This document shows, one piece after another, positions 62,933-64,000 of a stretch of DNA of 64,000 nucleotides (position 1 is its first letter; each line of letters starts with the position of its first letter). The DNA comes from Haladaptatus pallidirubidus (lineage in GTDB: Archaea > Halobacteriota > Halobacteria > Halobacteriales > Haladaptataceae), in NCBI RefSeq assembly GCF_020700235.1, contig NZ_CP085302.1:310001-374000 (forward strand), in the 5' to 3' direction. Position numbers and translations under genes: made by a program. The notes beneath the pieces were generated by a model, which had not been told where the DNA came from, searched no databases, and saw nothing but the letters and a program-made list of their open reading frames with translations.

Positions 62933-64000
62933 TCATGATTTATGTACTATTGCACCGATATCTGCTTCAGGTTGTAAGGAGATTTTAGGAGCAAACGTCA
63001 GCGGCTCTGTGACGGAGACATCTAAGTCAACGTGGTGTACCATCGTCGCTAAGGACACAACCAGTTCCAGGCGGGCAAACCGCATCCCGATACAGTGACG
63101 TGGCCCTCCACTAAAGGGAAAGTATGCGTACTCTGGACGATTCGATTCGCGCTTCCATCGTGACGGGTCGAACGTCTCTGGCTGCTCCCAGAAGCGGTCA
63201 TCACGGTGAACTACCCACTGTGGCATCATCACCTGTGTTCCTGCAGGAAGCTCATAGCCGCCAAGTGTGACCGTTTCAATCGCCTCTCGGTTGACACCCC
63301 ACGTCGGTGGATACAATCGGAGCGTTTCCTTGATCACATTTCGTGTCCGTTCAAGCGCATCAAAGTCGTCACCGCTAAGACTCCCATTCCTGATTACGTT
63401 TTCAGTCTCCTCGGCAAGCGATTCCCGAATCTCGGGATGACGACTTAGTTCATACCAGGCATAGGTAAGCGCCACTGCCGACGTATCGTGTCCTGCTAGC
63501 AGTAACGCCGTCATATTATCCCGAACCTCTGCCATCGTAAGGTCACCTCGCTCGTGAGCCTCCAACAGGACCGAACCGACATCATCACCGGGAGAGCGGT
63601 CGGCGATCACACCCGCAATATACGCATCTAAGTCCTCGACGGCATGATTAATGCGCCGTTGTGTGGGTGTGGGTACCCATTTCGGGAGGAGCCGCCCGAA
63701 CCGACGGGGATCCGTTTGATCGAGGAACGCATCCGCAGCATTCCGTACTATTTCCTCATCGCCTTCGATATCGATACCTAGTAACGTATCGCCAAGGATT
63801 CGAAGCGTCAGAAGCCGCATTTCGTGCAACACGTCGATTCGGTCGTCCGCCTCCCACCGATCAACGTGATTTACAGTTCGTTCAGCCATCTGTGAGCCAT
63901 ATCTCTGAATATTCTCCCACGCGAATGCTGGCTGGAGGCCGTTCCGAAGCCGCTTCCAACGATCGCCTGAATTCGCTGTCACAGCCTGGTCCTCAATTCC
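62933..64000 (-). CDS. Cytochrome P450 (N-terminus outside window)
   Basis: The frame is open to the window edge; 355 residues visible. WKRLRNGLQPAF (C-helix), I-helix LLLAGHDTSAVALTY, ExxR in IKETLRLYPP, and heme-binding FSGGPRHCIGMRFA with the axial Cys. A soluble class-type P450, probably about 450 residues in full, like CYP102/CYP174-related archaeal enzymes. Substrate unknown; no ferredoxin gene seen on this side. Related in family to the fragment at 14897, but from a different gene. Confidence 0.93.
   Translation of the reverse strand, partial: GIEDQAVTANSGDRWKRLRNGLQPAFAWENIQRYGSQMAERTVNHVDRWEADDRIDVLHEMRLLTLRILGDTLLGIDIEGDEEIVRNAADAFLDQTDPRRFGRLLPKWVPTPTQRRINHAVEDLDAYIAGVIADRSPGDDVGSVLLEAHERGDLTMAEVRDNMTALLLAGHDTSAVALTYAWYELSRHPEIRESLAEETENVIRNGSLSGDDFDALERTRNVIKETLRLYPPTWGVNREAIETVTLGGYELPAGTQVMMPQWVVHRDDRFWEQPETFDPSRWKRESNRPEYAYFPFSGGPRHCIGMRFARLELVVSLATMVHHVDLDVSVTEPLTFAPKISLQPEADIGAIVHKS

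Noticed and set aside
1..64000. CRISPR arrays, rRNA genes, additional tRNAs
   Set aside because: I looked for regularly spaced repeats and for T-arm GGTTCGAATCC patterns; only tRNA-Leu passed. Isolated GATTCGAACC matches (for example near 990) have no acceptor or anticodon stem.

Overview
The window looks like haloarchaeal (class Halobacteria) DNA. Most proteins are acidic and Asp/Glu-rich, and many starts look leaderless, with an AT-rich TATA-like box about 23-30 nt before the start codon. Gene content is characteristic: HalOD1 output domains, a DUF7344-type regulator, HTH-10 (Bat-type) regulators, TrmB, Orc1/Cdc6, a thermosome subunit and a Tat-exported halolysin-type protease. I cannot name a species. 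The many broken genes, duplicated fragments and toxin-antitoxin modules, with a replication initiator in the middle, suggest a megaplasmid or a plasmid-derived chromosomal island. No CRISPR array and no intact transposase were found. The only RNA gene seen is tRNA-Leu(UAA) at 60659-60743 (minus).

Layout. 1-10.4 kb: decaying transport and stress genes (membrane protein/TetR divergent pair, triply frameshifted CNNM/CorC transporter, SLC13-type permease with TrkA-C domains, truncated APC permease, UspA relic). A 174-bp duplication here has built a chimeric ORF. 10.4-14 kb: a short UvrA-like ABC protein and an FkbM methyltransferase. 14.2-22 kb: a segment bracketed by two copies of an inverted-repeat/promoter module, carrying a cytochrome P450 fragment, small regulators, a C69/secernin-type peptidase and a replication cluster (Orc1/Cdc6, RecA-like protein, small helical protein). 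22-26.7 kb: DUF1697, DUF4177, serine O-acetyltransferase, and a thermosome subunit preceded by a small Gly/Met-rich protein. 28-29.5 kb: amidase. 31.8-36.3 kb: a CUT1 sugar ABC operon whose binding-protein gene is frameshifted. 37-43 kb: MscS-like channel, ZIP transporter, cytosolic subtilase. 45-49 kb: HalOD1/DUF7344/TrmB regulators, several broken. 50.4-54.6 kb: a run of small membrane proteins. 54.9-64 kb: Lrp regulator, thymidylate-kinase-like protein, HTH-10 and BNR-repeat genes with lesions, tRNA-Leu, secreted subtilase, and a cytochrome P450 cut by the window end.

The most unusual feature is a dispersed cassette between 27 and 61 kb. It is a small SWIM zinc-finger ORF, often preceded by a GC-rich hairpin and followed by the head of a second short ORF. 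At least twelve copies are present, most of them broken. Nearly every PIN/HTH or VapBC toxin-antitoxin module sits directly beside a copy, and two modules lie between two copies in the same orientation. Three relics of a SprT-like zinc peptidase plus zinc-ribbon pair are scattered through the same region. I read this as either a recombination-driven platform for toxin-antitoxin modules or an undescribed SWIM-based system being amplified and lost.
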